DNA of 64,000 nt from an uncultured Flavobacteriaceae bacterium. Its GTDB lineage: Bacteria > Bacteroidota > Bacteroidia > Flavobacteriales > Flavobacteriaceae. A model generated the notes under the pieces. That model searched no databases. It was not told the DNA's origin and saw nothing but the letters and a program-made list of their open reading frames with translations. Shown here piece by piece: positions 45,092 through 54,214 of the stretch; the first letter of the stretch is position 1; each line of letters begins with the position of its first letter. The position numbers were made by a program, and so were the translations under genes. Where the stretch lies: positions 248,001-312,000 of the forward strand of contig CANMSH010000003.1 in the NCBI GenBank assembly GCA_947500525.1. The letters run 5' to 3'.

Positions 45092-45688
45092 TTATAATGA
45101 CCAAGCTCTACCGCCCCATTTGCCCGTTGCTTCTTCAACAGAGATACATCCTTTTTGTTCGCCTGGAATAGGATCATAAGCCAATACTTCTTCTCCTACT
45201 TTTTCACTTGTTTTATAAGCCCAAATAGCGCTTCCTCGTAAGTTCTTGAGTGTTGCAAAAACAGGATCTTTACTTTCGTTAAAACCTTTCATCTCTTCTT
45301 TACTAGCTTTTAAATATTTCGCTAATAATGCATCATAATCCTCGGTAGTAACTTCGGCAACAGGCTTTCCTAACGCACTGATTACTGCCCCAATACCAGC
45401 TCTATACTTCTCTTGATCTTCTTTGTCACTGACTTTAGCAGAAATTAAATCTAAAAACTGTGTCACATTCACGTCACTTGCTCCTGGTAAATCTCCAGTT
45501 TTTGGTAAAATAAGATCCGTTAAACTTTGAACGACAGTAGCTTCATCTGACGTGAAAAATAGAGGCTTCCAAGCTGCCACTTTTTTGGCGTCATTTTTAC
45601 AACTTTGAAGTAATCCAATAACGGTTGGTGTTGCCACCATAAAACCCATTGACAACCCTAAACCTTTTAGTGCTTTTCTTCTATCCAT
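45092..45688 (-). CDS. Gluconate 2-dehydrogenase subunit 3 family protein
   Basis: A 198-residue small subunit of membrane or periplasmic GMC dehydrogenases. MDRRKALKGLGLSMGFMV is a Tat-like signal followed by a possible lipobox (LLQSC). FTSDEATVVQSLTDLILPKTGDLPGASDVNV is the hallmark region, cited here by its place at residues 48-78. It ends four bases after the GMC start-to-stop run and would help export or stabilise the catalytic subunit. Only one such gene is present for two GMC proteins. Confidence 0.88.
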   Translation of the reverse strand: MDRRKALKGLGLSMGFMVATPTVIGLLQSCKNDAKKVAAWKPLFFTSDEATVVQSLTDLILPKTGDLPGASDVNVTQFLDLISAKVSDKEDQEKYRAGIGAVISALGKPVAEVTTEDYDALLAKYLKASKEEMKGFNESKDPVFATLKNLRGSAIWAYKTSEKVGEEVLAYDPIPGEQKGCISVEEATGKWGGRAWSL

Positions 45689-45692
45689 AATA

Positions 45693-47396
45693 TTAAGCTT
45701 GTTTCATTTTTTGAAATTGTTTTACTGCGTGATCTGCAGCTCTTGCTGTTAATGCCATATATGTAATTGAAGGGTTTGTACATCCCGCCGAAGTCATGCA
45801 AGCCCCGTCAGTAACATATACGTTTGGTACTGTATGAATTTGATTGTGTTCATTCAATACCGATGTTTTCGGATCTCTACCCATTCGGGCTGTACCCATC
45901 TCGTGAATACCGATTCCAGGTGCTTCTTCACGATCGATGGTCTCAATATCCGTAAAACCACCTTTTTCTAACATATCAACCGCCTCCGCGATCATATCCT
46001 TACGCATTCTATACTCATTTTCCTTCCATTCTGCATCAAATGTAATTGTTGGCAAGCCCCATTCATCCAATCTGTCATAATCAAGTGACATTTTGTTTTC
46101 ATGGTAAGGAAGACATTCTCCAAACCCGAATAAAGTGATATTCCAACTTCCAGGTTCTAAAATATTCTTTGTCAATTGTTCACCATAACCAGCTTCCGCA
46201 ACTAACTCAGAGATATCTCCACGACCAGCTCCACCCTGATAACCATAACCTCTTAGAAACTCTTTTCTTTCTGTAGCCTTATCACCTAGATTTCTAAATC
46301 TTGGAAGATAAATTCCACCTGGCCTTCTTCCTTTATAGTATTTATCTTTATACTCGTTAATTTTCCCCCTTGCTCCGGCACCTAAATGATGATCCATAAT
46401 ATTATGACCTAACTCTCCTGAATCATTTCCTAACCCATTCGGGAATCGCTCTGATTTTGATTGCATCAATATAGCGGCTGTCGGAATGGTCGATGCACAA
46501 CAAAATATTATTTTGGCATTATATACTAATTTTTCTTTAGTCTCTGCATCGATCACGCGTACTCCTGTAGCCATTTTCAACGTATCATCATAGATGATTT
46601 CATGCACGATAGAATTTGGTCTTAATGTCATATTTTTAGTACGTTCAGCAGCTGGCAACGTAGACGAATTACTACTAAAGTAACCTCCAAAAGGACAACC
46701 TCTAATACATCTATTTCTAAATTGACACTTACCTCTACCTTCGAATTCTTTATCTCCGGTGGTGATGTGAGCAATTCTTCCAACAGTAAGTACTCTATCA
46801 GTATAATTCTTTAACATACTCTCCTTCAAATGTGTTTCTACACAGTTCATTTCAATAGGAGGTAAAAATTTTCCATCTGGAAGTTGGGGTAATCCCATAG
46901 CTTCACCACTCAAACCAATATATTCTTCTACCTTATCATACCAAGGTGCAATATCTTTATAGCGTATAGGCCAGTCAACACCGTGCCCATCTTTTTTATT
47001 CGCTTCGAAATCTAAATCACTTAATCTGTAGCAATGTCTTCCCCACATAATAGAACGACCACCTACGTGATAACCTCTCATCCAATCAAATCGTTTTGTT
47101 TCGTTGTACGGATGTTTTAAGTCATTCACAAACCAATGTCTACTTGCTGCAGCTGTAGTATATCCTGTTCGCGCCTGTTTTTCTTGCGTTTTTTTATCTT
47201 CCTCAGTAGTTTGCCCTCTCAATTCAAGATCCCAAGGATCATCATTCATGGTTGGATAATCATCAATATGTCTGACCATTCGCCCTCGTTCTAAAACCAA
47301 TGTTTTTAAGCCCTTTTCACATAACTCTTTTGCAGCCCAACCACCACTAATTCCAGTACCGATGACAATTGCATCATATTCTTGTTCTGTATTCAT
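45693..47396 (-). CDS. GMC-family oxidoreductase, sugar 3-dehydrogenase-like
   Basis: A 567-residue FAD protein. The dinucleotide motif is AIVIGTGISGGWAAKEL at residues 10-26, GGRSIMWGRHCYR lies near residue 112, a cysteine-rich CQFRNRCIRGCPFGG near 220, and the GMC C-terminal region GIHEMGTARMGRDPKTS near 495 with the active-site pair toward NPSITYMALT. No own signal, so it would be exported with the Tat-type small subunit encoded four bases downstream. Relatives oxidise the C3 hydroxyl of glucosides. It heads the minus-strand 3-keto-sugar run. Confidence 0.88.
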   Translation of the reverse strand: MNTEQEYDAIVIGTGISGGWAAKELCEKGLKTLVLERGRMVRHIDDYPTMNDDPWDLELRGQTTEEDKKTQEKQARTGYTTAAASRHWFVNDLKHPYNETKRFDWMRGYHVGGRSIMWGRHCYRLSDLDFEANKKDGHGVDWPIRYKDIAPWYDKVEEYIGLSGEAMGLPQLPDGKFLPPIEMNCVETHLKESMLKNYTDRVLTVGRIAHITTGDKEFEGRGKCQFRNRCIRGCPFGGYFSSNSSTLPAAERTKNMTLRPNSIVHEIIYDDTLKMATGVRVIDAETKEKLVYNAKIIFCCASTIPTAAILMQSKSERFPNGLGNDSGELGHNIMDHHLGAGARGKINEYKDKYYKGRRPGGIYLPRFRNLGDKATERKEFLRGYGYQGGAGRGDISELVAEAGYGEQLTKNILEPGSWNITLFGFGECLPYHENKMSLDYDRLDEWGLPTITFDAEWKENEYRMRKDMIAEAVDMLEKGGFTDIETIDREEAPGIGIHEMGTARMGRDPKTSVLNEHNQIHTVPNVYVTDGACMTSAGCTNPSITYMALTARAADHAVKQFQKMKQA

Positions 47397-47542
47397 TAGG
47401 TATACTTGTATTAAATTATTCTAAATTAATCTTTTATTCAATCCATAAATTTATAATATTTACGTCATATTTCTATGTTAAAATTAAAATTTATCTATAA
47501 TTTTAAGCAAATTTTTAATTACAGTTTTTAACAACCCCTGTG

Positions 47543-47557
47543 TTTGTTGCAACGAAA
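47543..47557. promoter_or_regulatory. Palindromic site in divergent GMC/isomerase promoter
   Basis: TTTGTTGCAACGAAA contains the perfect 8-bp palindrome GTTGCAAC with flanks symmetric but for one base. It lies in the 249-base gap between the divergent 3-keto-sugar operons, where a shared operator would be expected. The rest of the gap is AT-rich without an ORF. Confidence 0.35.
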
Positions 47558-47645
47558 ACGATGTAGTATTTTTTTTAAGTCTACCTTTTAATTTCTCTAA
47601 AACTAGAACTAACTTTAAAAAATAAATTTAACTCATAAAAATCGA

Positions 47646-48641
47646 ATGAAATCTAATAGAATGAATACTTCAAGAATTTTGTTTTTCCTACTAACAATTT
47701 CAATTTGCATAACCTCGTGTAAAGAAACCACAAAAAATGAAGAAAAAATGAACCCTGAATCTCAAATTACAAAGCCTTTTTTTAAGTTGTCTTTAGCGCA
47801 GTGGTCCTTTCATAGAGCTATTCGCGAGGATAAGACGCTATCGAATTTAGATTTTGCTAAAAAAGCTAAAGAATTAGGTTTTGAAGGTGTTGAATATGTG
47901 AGTCAGTTGTACACCCTTGAAAAAGGGAATGAACAAGCAAGCTTAGATAGCTTGGTTGTTGAGCTTAAAAAGAGGAGTGATGAATATGATATTCAAAATG
48001 TATTAATTATGATTGATCATGAAGGAGATTTATCTGTAAGTGACAAAGCGGCTCGAGACGAAGCTATACGAAGACACTCTATGTGGGTAGACGCAGCGGC
48101 GGCTTTAGGTTGTTCTTCGGTTCGCGTGAACTTATTTGGTGGTGACGATGAAAAAGATCCTCAGGCTTGGCATGATAATTCAGTAGATGGTATGGGACGT
48201 CTTGCTCAGTATGCTGCAACGAAAAATATCAACGTTATTGTTGAAAACCATGGTGGATTATCATCTGATGCTGCAAAAGTTGTTGAAGTAATGAAAGCTA
48301 TTAATTTGCCAAACTGCGGAACCTTACCCGATTTTGGTAATTTCTGTGTAAAAAGAGATAGCGGAGAGCGTTGGGCAGGAAATTGTATTGAAGAATATGA
48401 CATTTATAAAGGTACCAAAGAACTCATGGCCTTTGCAAAAGGTGTGAGTGCAAAATCTCGTAATTTCGATGAAAATGGAAATGAGACTGATATTGATTAT
48501 GTAAAAATGTTACAAATCGTAAAAGATACAGGGTTCTCTGGTTTTATTGGAGTAGAATATGAAGGAAGTGTGTTAGGAGAAAAAGAAGGTATTCTGGCTA
48601 CGAAGAACCTCCTCATAAATGCATCTAAAAAACTAAACTAA
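47646..48641 (+). CDS. Exported TIM-barrel sugar isomerase/epimerase, lipoprotein
   Basis: A 331-residue xylose-isomerase-like TIM barrel preceded by a lipoprotein signal (CITSC near residue 25; the ATG at 47661 is an alternative start). KLSLAQWSFHRAI opens the barrel; VIVENHGGLSSDA near residue 198, LPDFGNFCVK near 222 and FIGVEYEG near 301 carry the metal ligands. Isomerisation or epimerisation of a keto sugar outside the cytoplasm is likely. First gene of a plus-strand run with two carriers and a Gfo/Idh protein. Confidence 0.85.
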   Translation: MKSNRMNTSRILFFLLTISICITSCKETTKNEEKMNPESQITKPFFKLSLAQWSFHRAIREDKTLSNLDFAKKAKELGFEGVEYVSQLYTLEKGNEQASLDSLVVELKKRSDEYDIQNVLIMIDHEGDLSVSDKAARDEAIRRHSMWVDAAAALGCSSVRVNLFGGDDEKDPQAWHDNSVDGMGRLAQYAATKNINVIVENHGGLSSDAAKVVEVMKAINLPNCGTLPDFGNFCVKRDSGERWAGNCIEEYDIYKGTKELMAFAKGVSAKSRNFDENGNETDIDYVKMLQIVKDTGFSGFIGVEYEGSVLGEKEGILATKNLLINASKKLN

Positions 48642-48658
48642 ACAAGTTCCTTTAATTA

Positions 48659-49888
48659 ATGAAAAAATCAACGCAGTTTCAACTATCACTGATGATGTTC
48701 CTTGAATTCTTTATTTGGGGTGGTTGGTTTGTGACGATGGGTATTTACTTACCAAATACATTAAAAACATCTGGTGCAGAAATTGCGATGGCGTACTCGA
48801 CGCAGTCTTGGGGAGCTATTATTGCACCTTTCATAATTGGTTTAATAGCCGATCGTTTTTTTAATGCAGAAAAAATATTAGGTGTTTTACATTTAATTGG
48901 AGCCGTATTAATGTATCAGTTAGCAAATTCTAGTGACTTCACTGTTTTCTATCCTTATGTGTTAGGCTATATGATTGCTTATATGCCAACCTTAGCTTTG
49001 GTAAATTCTGTTTCATTTAATCAAATGACTGATCCTGCGAAAGAGTTTTCTTTTGTTCGTGTTTTTGGCACGGTTGGTTGGATTACAGCGGGACTTGTAA
49101 TTAGCTATATTTTTCATTGGGACTCGGAATCTGGAGTCGCTAATGGAATGCTTAAAAATACGTTTTTAATGACTGCCATAGCTTCAGTCATTCTAGGCCT
49201 ATTTAGTTTTACCTTACCCCAAACCCCTCCAAAAACTACCAAAGGAGAAAAGGTTACTATCTCTAATATTTTAGGACTTGAAGCACTGAAATTGTTTAGC
49301 GACCGAAATTTTTTAATTTTCTTCTTAGCCTCAGTACTTATTTGTATACCATTAGCATTCTACTATCAGCATGCCGGTCAATTTTTAGGAGAGATAGGTG
49401 TGAGTAATCCAGCAGCAAAAATGACTATAGGTCAAATATCTGAAGTACTCTTTATGCTACTACTTCCTATTTTCTTTAAAAAATATGGTTTTAAAAAAAC
49501 AATATTAGTGGGTATGCTGGCGTGGACTATTCGTTACCTTCTTTTCGCATATGGAAATGCTGGTGAATTAACATTCATGTTGTTAATTGGCATTGCACTT
49601 CATGGCGTTTGTTACGATTTCTTTTTTGTTTCTGGTCAAATATATACCGATTCAAAAGCTGGAGAAAAAGTAAAAAGTGCCGCTCAAGGGTTAATCACCT
49701 TGGCTACGTATGGCGTAGGAATGTTAATTGGATTTTGGATTGCAGGTAAAATAACCGATACTTATCTTATTGGAGAAAATGTACATAATTGGCAACAAAT
49801 TTGGATCATTCCGGCAGGTTTTGCAGGAATTGTATTTTTACTGTTTGCCCTTGTCTTTAAGAATGAAAAAATAGACTATACATCATAG
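48659..49888 (+). CDS. MFS transporter, nucleoside:H+ symporter-like
   Basis: A 409-residue major facilitator with 12 predicted helices. LSLMMFLEFFIWGGWFVTMG, AIIAPFIIGLIADRFF and the late FFFVSGQIYTDSKA are typical of the NupG/XapB-like branch, which in Bacteroidota is often found in sugar loci and not only with nucleosides. The cargo is probably a product of the surrounding 3-keto-sugar enzymes. It begins 17 bases after the isomerase stop. Confidence 0.85.
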   Translation: MKKSTQFQLSLMMFLEFFIWGGWFVTMGIYLPNTLKTSGAEIAMAYSTQSWGAIIAPFIIGLIADRFFNAEKILGVLHLIGAVLMYQLANSSDFTVFYPYVLGYMIAYMPTLALVNSVSFNQMTDPAKEFSFVRVFGTVGWITAGLVISYIFHWDSESGVANGMLKNTFLMTAIASVILGLFSFTLPQTPPKTTKGEKVTISNILGLEALKLFSDRNFLIFFLASVLICIPLAFYYQHAGQFLGEIGVSNPAAKMTIGQISEVLFMLLLPIFFKKYGFKKTILVGMLAWTIRYLLFAYGNAGELTFMLLIGIALHGVCYDFFFVSGQIYTDSKAGEKVKSAAQGLITLATYGVGMLIGFWIAGKITDTYLIGENVHNWQQIWIIPAGFAGIVFLLFALVFKNEKIDYTS

Positions 49889-49919
49889 AAATAAAAACCC
49901 TTACTAAACTATAACCATT

Positions 49920-51149
49920 ATGAAACAAGTAAATAAAACACAAATTTTTATCGCCGCATGTGTTGCGCTCATTGTGACCGCCATGACTTTTGCAATTAGA
50001 GCGGGTATTTTAGGACAATTAGGAGTAGAATTCAAACTATCAGACACAGAATTAGGTTGGGTAAACTCTATGGCCTTTTGGGGATTTCCTTTAGCCACAA
50101 TTTTTGGTGGATTACTATATAATAAATTAGGTGCTCGAAAATTAATGATTCTCGCTTTTGTATCACATTTAGTAGGCTTGATTATGACTATTTATGCTGG
50201 AGGCTTTGTTACTTTACTCGTCTCTTCATTTCTAATTGGCTTCGCAAATGGTTCTGTTGAAGCAGCCTGTAATCCTTTGATTGCAGATATGTATACAAAT
50301 AATAGAACGTCAATGTTGAATAAATTTCACGTTTGGTTTCCTGGTGGAATCGTGATAGGAGCATTGGTTTCTACGGCTATGACAGGTCTTGAAATAGATT
50401 GGCTAAATTGGCAGTGGCAAATTGCTGTAATGATCATACCTACACTCATTTATGGATTTCTTTTCTTCAAGCAGAAATTTCCAGAAAGTGAAAATATTGA
50501 AACAGACACTTCTTTAAATATTAAAGGTTTGGCTACACCTCTATTCATATTCATTGCCTTATGTATGACCTTATCGGCTACAGCAGAATTAGGCGTACAA
50601 CAATGGGTAGAGAAAATTTTAGGTAGCACAGGTGCACATCCAATGTTAATTCTTGCGATGGTTACCGGAATTATGGCATTGGGTAGATACTTTGCCGGAC
50701 CGATTGTCAATAAATTAAATCCTATTGGCGTCTTGTTTATGTCGGCTATTGTAACCACAGTTGCTGTTTACAGTATGAGTATTGCCGAAGGACCTATGAT
50801 CTATGCGTCAGCCGTGTTGTTTGCTTTTGGAGTTTGTTATTTTTGGCCAACAACTATTGGTTTTGTTTCAGAGTATCTCCCAAAGACAGGTGCACTAGGA
50901 ATGTCGCTCGTTGGTGGTGCAGGAATGTTCGCAACTGGTATATGGCAACCTGTAATTGGATCATGGCTTGATAAAGGACGAGAAGCTGCCTTAGCCTCAG
51001 GTGCCACTGCAGATATGGCAGAAGTTGTTGCTGGTAGAACGACACTCAGTTACATGGTATTTTTCCCATTAGCATTAATACTCTTGTATGGAATCTTATT
51101 TTTCATGCGTAAAAAACTAGAAGAAAGAAGAATTCCTCAGGCACATTAA
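49920..51149 (+). CDS. MFS sugar transporter
   Basis: A 409-residue major facilitator with 12 predicted helices. FAIRAGILGQLG near the start, GFPLATIFGGLLYNKLGARK between helices 2 and 3, and IGFANGSVEAACNPLIADMYTN (a FucP/GlcP-like fourth-fifth helix region, near residue 103) suggest the sugar:cation symporter group. It lies 31 bases after the first carrier. Two carriers in tandem may move different intermediates, for instance a keto sugar and a free sugar. Confidence 0.84.
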   Translation: MKQVNKTQIFIAACVALIVTAMTFAIRAGILGQLGVEFKLSDTELGWVNSMAFWGFPLATIFGGLLYNKLGARKLMILAFVSHLVGLIMTIYAGGFVTLLVSSFLIGFANGSVEAACNPLIADMYTNNRTSMLNKFHVWFPGGIVIGALVSTAMTGLEIDWLNWQWQIAVMIIPTLIYGFLFFKQKFPESENIETDTSLNIKGLATPLFIFIALCMTLSATAELGVQQWVEKILGSTGAHPMLILAMVTGIMALGRYFAGPIVNKLNPIGVLFMSAIVTTVAVYSMSIAEGPMIYASAVLFAFGVCYFWPTTIGFVSEYLPKTGALGMSLVGGAGMFATGIWQPVIGSWLDKGREAALASGATADMAEVVAGRTTLSYMVFFPLALILLYGILFFMRKKLEERRIPQAH

Positions 51150-51183
51150 AAACAAATAAATAGCTTATTAAATATATTATAAA

Positions 51184-52320
51184 ATGCCAAAAAAAATTAG
51201 ACTCGGAATTTTAGGAGGGGGTGGAGACTCTTTAATAGGAGTACTACATCGCGTAGCTTCGCACATCAATGATAACTATCAAATAACTGGAGCCGTTTTT
51301 AATCCAGATTTTAAAGAGAACATGGATTTCGCCAAAGAGATCGATGTACCGACGGACCGTATTTATGTAGACTTTGATACCTTTATTGAAGAAGAAATGA
51401 AATTGCCAAAGGAAGAACGCATTCAGGTTTGTTCAGTCTTGACACCTAATTTCTTGCACTTTCCAATGGCCAAAAAATTATTGGATAATGGGTTTCATGT
51501 GATCTGTGAAAAACCTATGACTACAACATATGATGAAGCCAAGATATTACAAGATGCCCATCAAAAGGCAGGTACTGTTTTTGCGGTTACCCATACCTAC
51601 ACAGGTTATCCAATGGTACGCCAAATGCGCGAAATGATTAAAGATGGCGCTCTTGGAAAAATCCATAAAGTAGACGCGCGCTATTATCAAGGTTGGATCA
51701 ATGAAATTATTCACGATCAAGAAAAACGTTCAACTGTTTGGAGGTTAGATCCAGCAAAAGCAGGAATTAGCTCATGTATCGGCGATATCGGTGTACACGC
51801 ATTTAATTTAATTGAATACACAACTGGACTTCAAATCAAATCTATTTTATGCGATTTTAATTATCTATATGAAGATAATAAAATGGATGTCGATGGTACT
51901 ACGTTGATTAGAATGAGCGAACATGTTAAAGGTGTTATCCGAGCAAGTCAAGTTGCAACGGGTGAAGAAAATGGTTTGGCAATTGCGATCTATGGAGAAA
52001 AAGGATCTTTTAGATGGGAACAAGAACGACCTAATTTCTTATATAAAATGAGCGATACTGAACCTACTCAAGTTTATAAACCTGGGCATGCCTACAATTC
52101 GAAGTTATCATTAGATGGCACAAAGTTACCTGCTGGACATCCGGAAGGTATTTTTGATTCAATGGCTAATATTTATTTAGGTGTTGCTCGCGCTATTCGA
52201 GGAGAAGATTATAATGATGGTGAGTTTCCTACAATTGTAGACGGAGTTAGAGGGCTAAATTTTATAGAAAGCACAGTAGCTTCGCATAAATCAGGTAACA
52301 CTTGGATTGACTTAGATTAA
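51184..52320 (+). CDS. Cytoplasmic Gfo/Idh/MocA oxidoreductase
   Basis: A 378-residue NAD(P)-dependent oxidoreductase without signal peptide. The nucleotide loop is LGILGGGGDSLIGVLHR, the active-site motif HVICEKPMTTTYDEA contains the EKP signature, and GDIGVHAFNLIEY carries the conserved Asp and His. RWEQERPNFLYKM is typical of a subgroup near sugar isomerases. It may reduce 3-keto sugars to ordinary sugars after uptake by the two MFS proteins just upstream. Reaction inferred from family and context. Confidence 0.86.
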   Translation: MPKKIRLGILGGGGDSLIGVLHRVASHINDNYQITGAVFNPDFKENMDFAKEIDVPTDRIYVDFDTFIEEEMKLPKEERIQVCSVLTPNFLHFPMAKKLLDNGFHVICEKPMTTTYDEAKILQDAHQKAGTVFAVTHTYTGYPMVRQMREMIKDGALGKIHKVDARYYQGWINEIIHDQEKRSTVWRLDPAKAGISSCIGDIGVHAFNLIEYTTGLQIKSILCDFNYLYEDNKMDVDGTTLIRMSEHVKGVIRASQVATGEENGLAIAIYGEKGSFRWEQERPNFLYKMSDTEPTQVYKPGHAYNSKLSLDGTKLPAGHPEGIFDSMANIYLGVARAIRGEDYNDGEFPTIVDGVRGLNFIESTVASHKSGNTWIDLD

Positions 52321-52348
52321 GATAAGTTCAAGAACTAATATCATAAAA

Positions 52349-52388
52349 AAAAAAGGCACATTTTTTCTTAAGAAAATGTGCCTTTTTT
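52349..52388. terminator. Bidirectional terminator overlapping the GMC gene end
   Basis: AAAAAAGGCACATTTT (52349-52364) pairs perfectly with 52373-52388 around an 8-base loop and gives six T on either strand. It terminates the plus-strand operon ending at 52320. On the minus strand, its right arm also encodes the last residues (KKGTF) of the second GMC protein, whose stop codon lies in the loop. Confidence 0.9.
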
Positions 52389-54071
52389 AAATTCTGATGC
52401 TGCGTGATTTGCCGCTCTAGCAGTAAAGGCCATATATGTCAACGAAGGGTTTACGCAACTAGAAGATGTCATAAAAGCACCATCCGTTACATATACATTT
52501 GGACATGCATGCACTTGATTGTTTTTATTCACTACAGATGTTTTCGGATCCCATCCCATTCTTGCACCTCCCATTTCATGAATACCCAATCCAGGACCAT
52601 GCGTTCCCTCATATGGCTGTACATCTTTAAAGCCAGCCGCTTCGAGCATAGCTACAATTTGTTTTTTAATATCGACACGCATATTACGCTCATTTTCTTT
52701 GAGCTCAACATCAAAAGCTAATTGTGGTAAGCCCCATGCATCCTTTTTATCAGGACTTAAGGTTACTCTGTTATCATCATATGGTAAAAACTCTCCAAAA
52801 CCAGTAACCCCAATTTGCCATCCTCCTGGTTCTAAAATTTCTTTCGTCAACTCTTCTCCATATCCCATTTCTGCAACAGATTCAGACCAATCTTGACGAC
52901 TCGCTGAACCTTGATATCCAAAACCTCTTACATAATTATCTTTTTTCGTTTTTTCATCTAGATTGACGAATCTAGGAATATAAAAGCCATTAGGTCTTCT
53001 TCCTTTCGTATAACTATCTTCGCGTCCATCTACTTTAGCACGTGCCCCTAGCCTATAATGATGATCCATAATTCCTCTGCCCAAAGCATCAGAATCATTA
53101 CCTAAACCATTTGGAAAACGTTTCGATTTTGATTGTAATAAGATTCCTACTGAAGCCATTGCAGATGCACATAAAAAAACAATCTTCCCTTTAAAGGTCA
53201 TCTTCTCTTTGGTTTGTGCATCAATGATGCTTACTCCAGTTGCTTTTTTTTCAACTTCATCATATACAACTTCATATACTATTGAATTTGGTCGTAAGGT
53301 CATATTACCTGTACGTTCAGCAGCAGGCAATGTAGAAGAATTACTACTGAAATAGCCTCCATACGGACAGCCTCTCCAACATCTATTTCTATACTGACAT
53401 GGTCCTCTACCCTCTATATCCGAAGCATTACCAGTAATGTGCGCAGCTCTTCCTATGGTAAGCACTCGATTGTCGTCAAACTTTTCGGCCATGGCCTTCT
53501 TTAAGTCCTTTTCTGGACAATGCAATTCCATAGGAGGTAAAAACTTTCCATCGGGTAACTGCTTCAATCCTAAAGTCTCTCCACTCACTCCAATATATTC
53601 CTCAACCTTATCATACCAAGGCGATATATCCTTATATCGAACGGGCCAATCTACACTAATATTTTCCTTTTTATTCGCTTCAAAATCAATATCACTCCAT
53701 CGGTAACTTTGGCGCCCCCAAGTCAATGAACGTCCTCCTACTTGGTAGCCGCGAATCCAATCAAAACGTTTGGTTTCTACATATGGATGTTCTAAGTCAT
53801 TTACAAAAAAATGTTTCACATCTTCTTGAGGGGCCCATCCCAATCTCTTTTGTACATGATATTTATCTAGATCTTCTTTTGAGAGTCTGCCGCGTAAAGG
53901 GTAATCCCACGGATCGTCATTCATAGTTTTATAATCCTTAATATGTTCAACCATAGGTCCTCGCTCCAAAACAAGGGTTTTCAACCCATTCTCACAAAGC
54001 TCTTTAGCGGCCCAACCTCCGCTTATTCCTGTACCTACAACGATTGCGTCATATTCTATTTCTTGATCCAT
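52368..54071 (-). CDS. Second GMC-family oxidoreductase, paralogue
   Basis: A 567-residue FAD protein that aligns along its whole length with the one encoded at 45693-47396, with the same cysteine-rich CQYRNRCWRGCPYGG near residue 220, the same GGRSLTWGRQSYR near 112, and GIHEMGGARMGWDPKTS near 495. The FAD motif is AIVVGTGISGGWAAKEL. It is transcribed alone: no small-subunit gene is on its 5' or 3' side, so it may share the one at 45092-45688. It faces the isomerase/DUF1080 operon divergently, which again suggests glycoside C3 oxidation. Confidence 0.88.
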   Translation of the reverse strand: MDQEIEYDAIVVGTGISGGWAAKELCENGLKTLVLERGPMVEHIKDYKTMNDDPWDYPLRGRLSKEDLDKYHVQKRLGWAPQEDVKHFFVNDLEHPYVETKRFDWIRGYQVGGRSLTWGRQSYRWSDIDFEANKKENISVDWPVRYKDISPWYDKVEEYIGVSGETLGLKQLPDGKFLPPMELHCPEKDLKKAMAEKFDDNRVLTIGRAAHITGNASDIEGRGPCQYRNRCWRGCPYGGYFSSNSSTLPAAERTGNMTLRPNSIVYEVVYDEVEKKATGVSIIDAQTKEKMTFKGKIVFLCASAMASVGILLQSKSKRFPNGLGNDSDALGRGIMDHHYRLGARAKVDGREDSYTKGRRPNGFYIPRFVNLDEKTKKDNYVRGFGYQGSASRQDWSESVAEMGYGEELTKEILEPGGWQIGVTGFGEFLPYDDNRVTLSPDKKDAWGLPQLAFDVELKENERNMRVDIKKQIVAMLEAAGFKDVQPYEGTHGPGLGIHEMGGARMGWDPKTSVVNKNNQVHACPNVYVTDGAFMTSSSCVNPSLTYMAFTARAANHAASEFKKGTFS

Positions 54072-54214
54072 GATATATTTTTTTAATTCTTTTGTTATTT
54101 CTATCTTTAGGGCCCTTCACAAGGACAATGTTACACTGAATTTAGACCCATAAATATAGGGTTAAATTCTTAAAGAAACCAAGAGAAATTTAACGATATA
54201 ATATTTTTTTTAGA

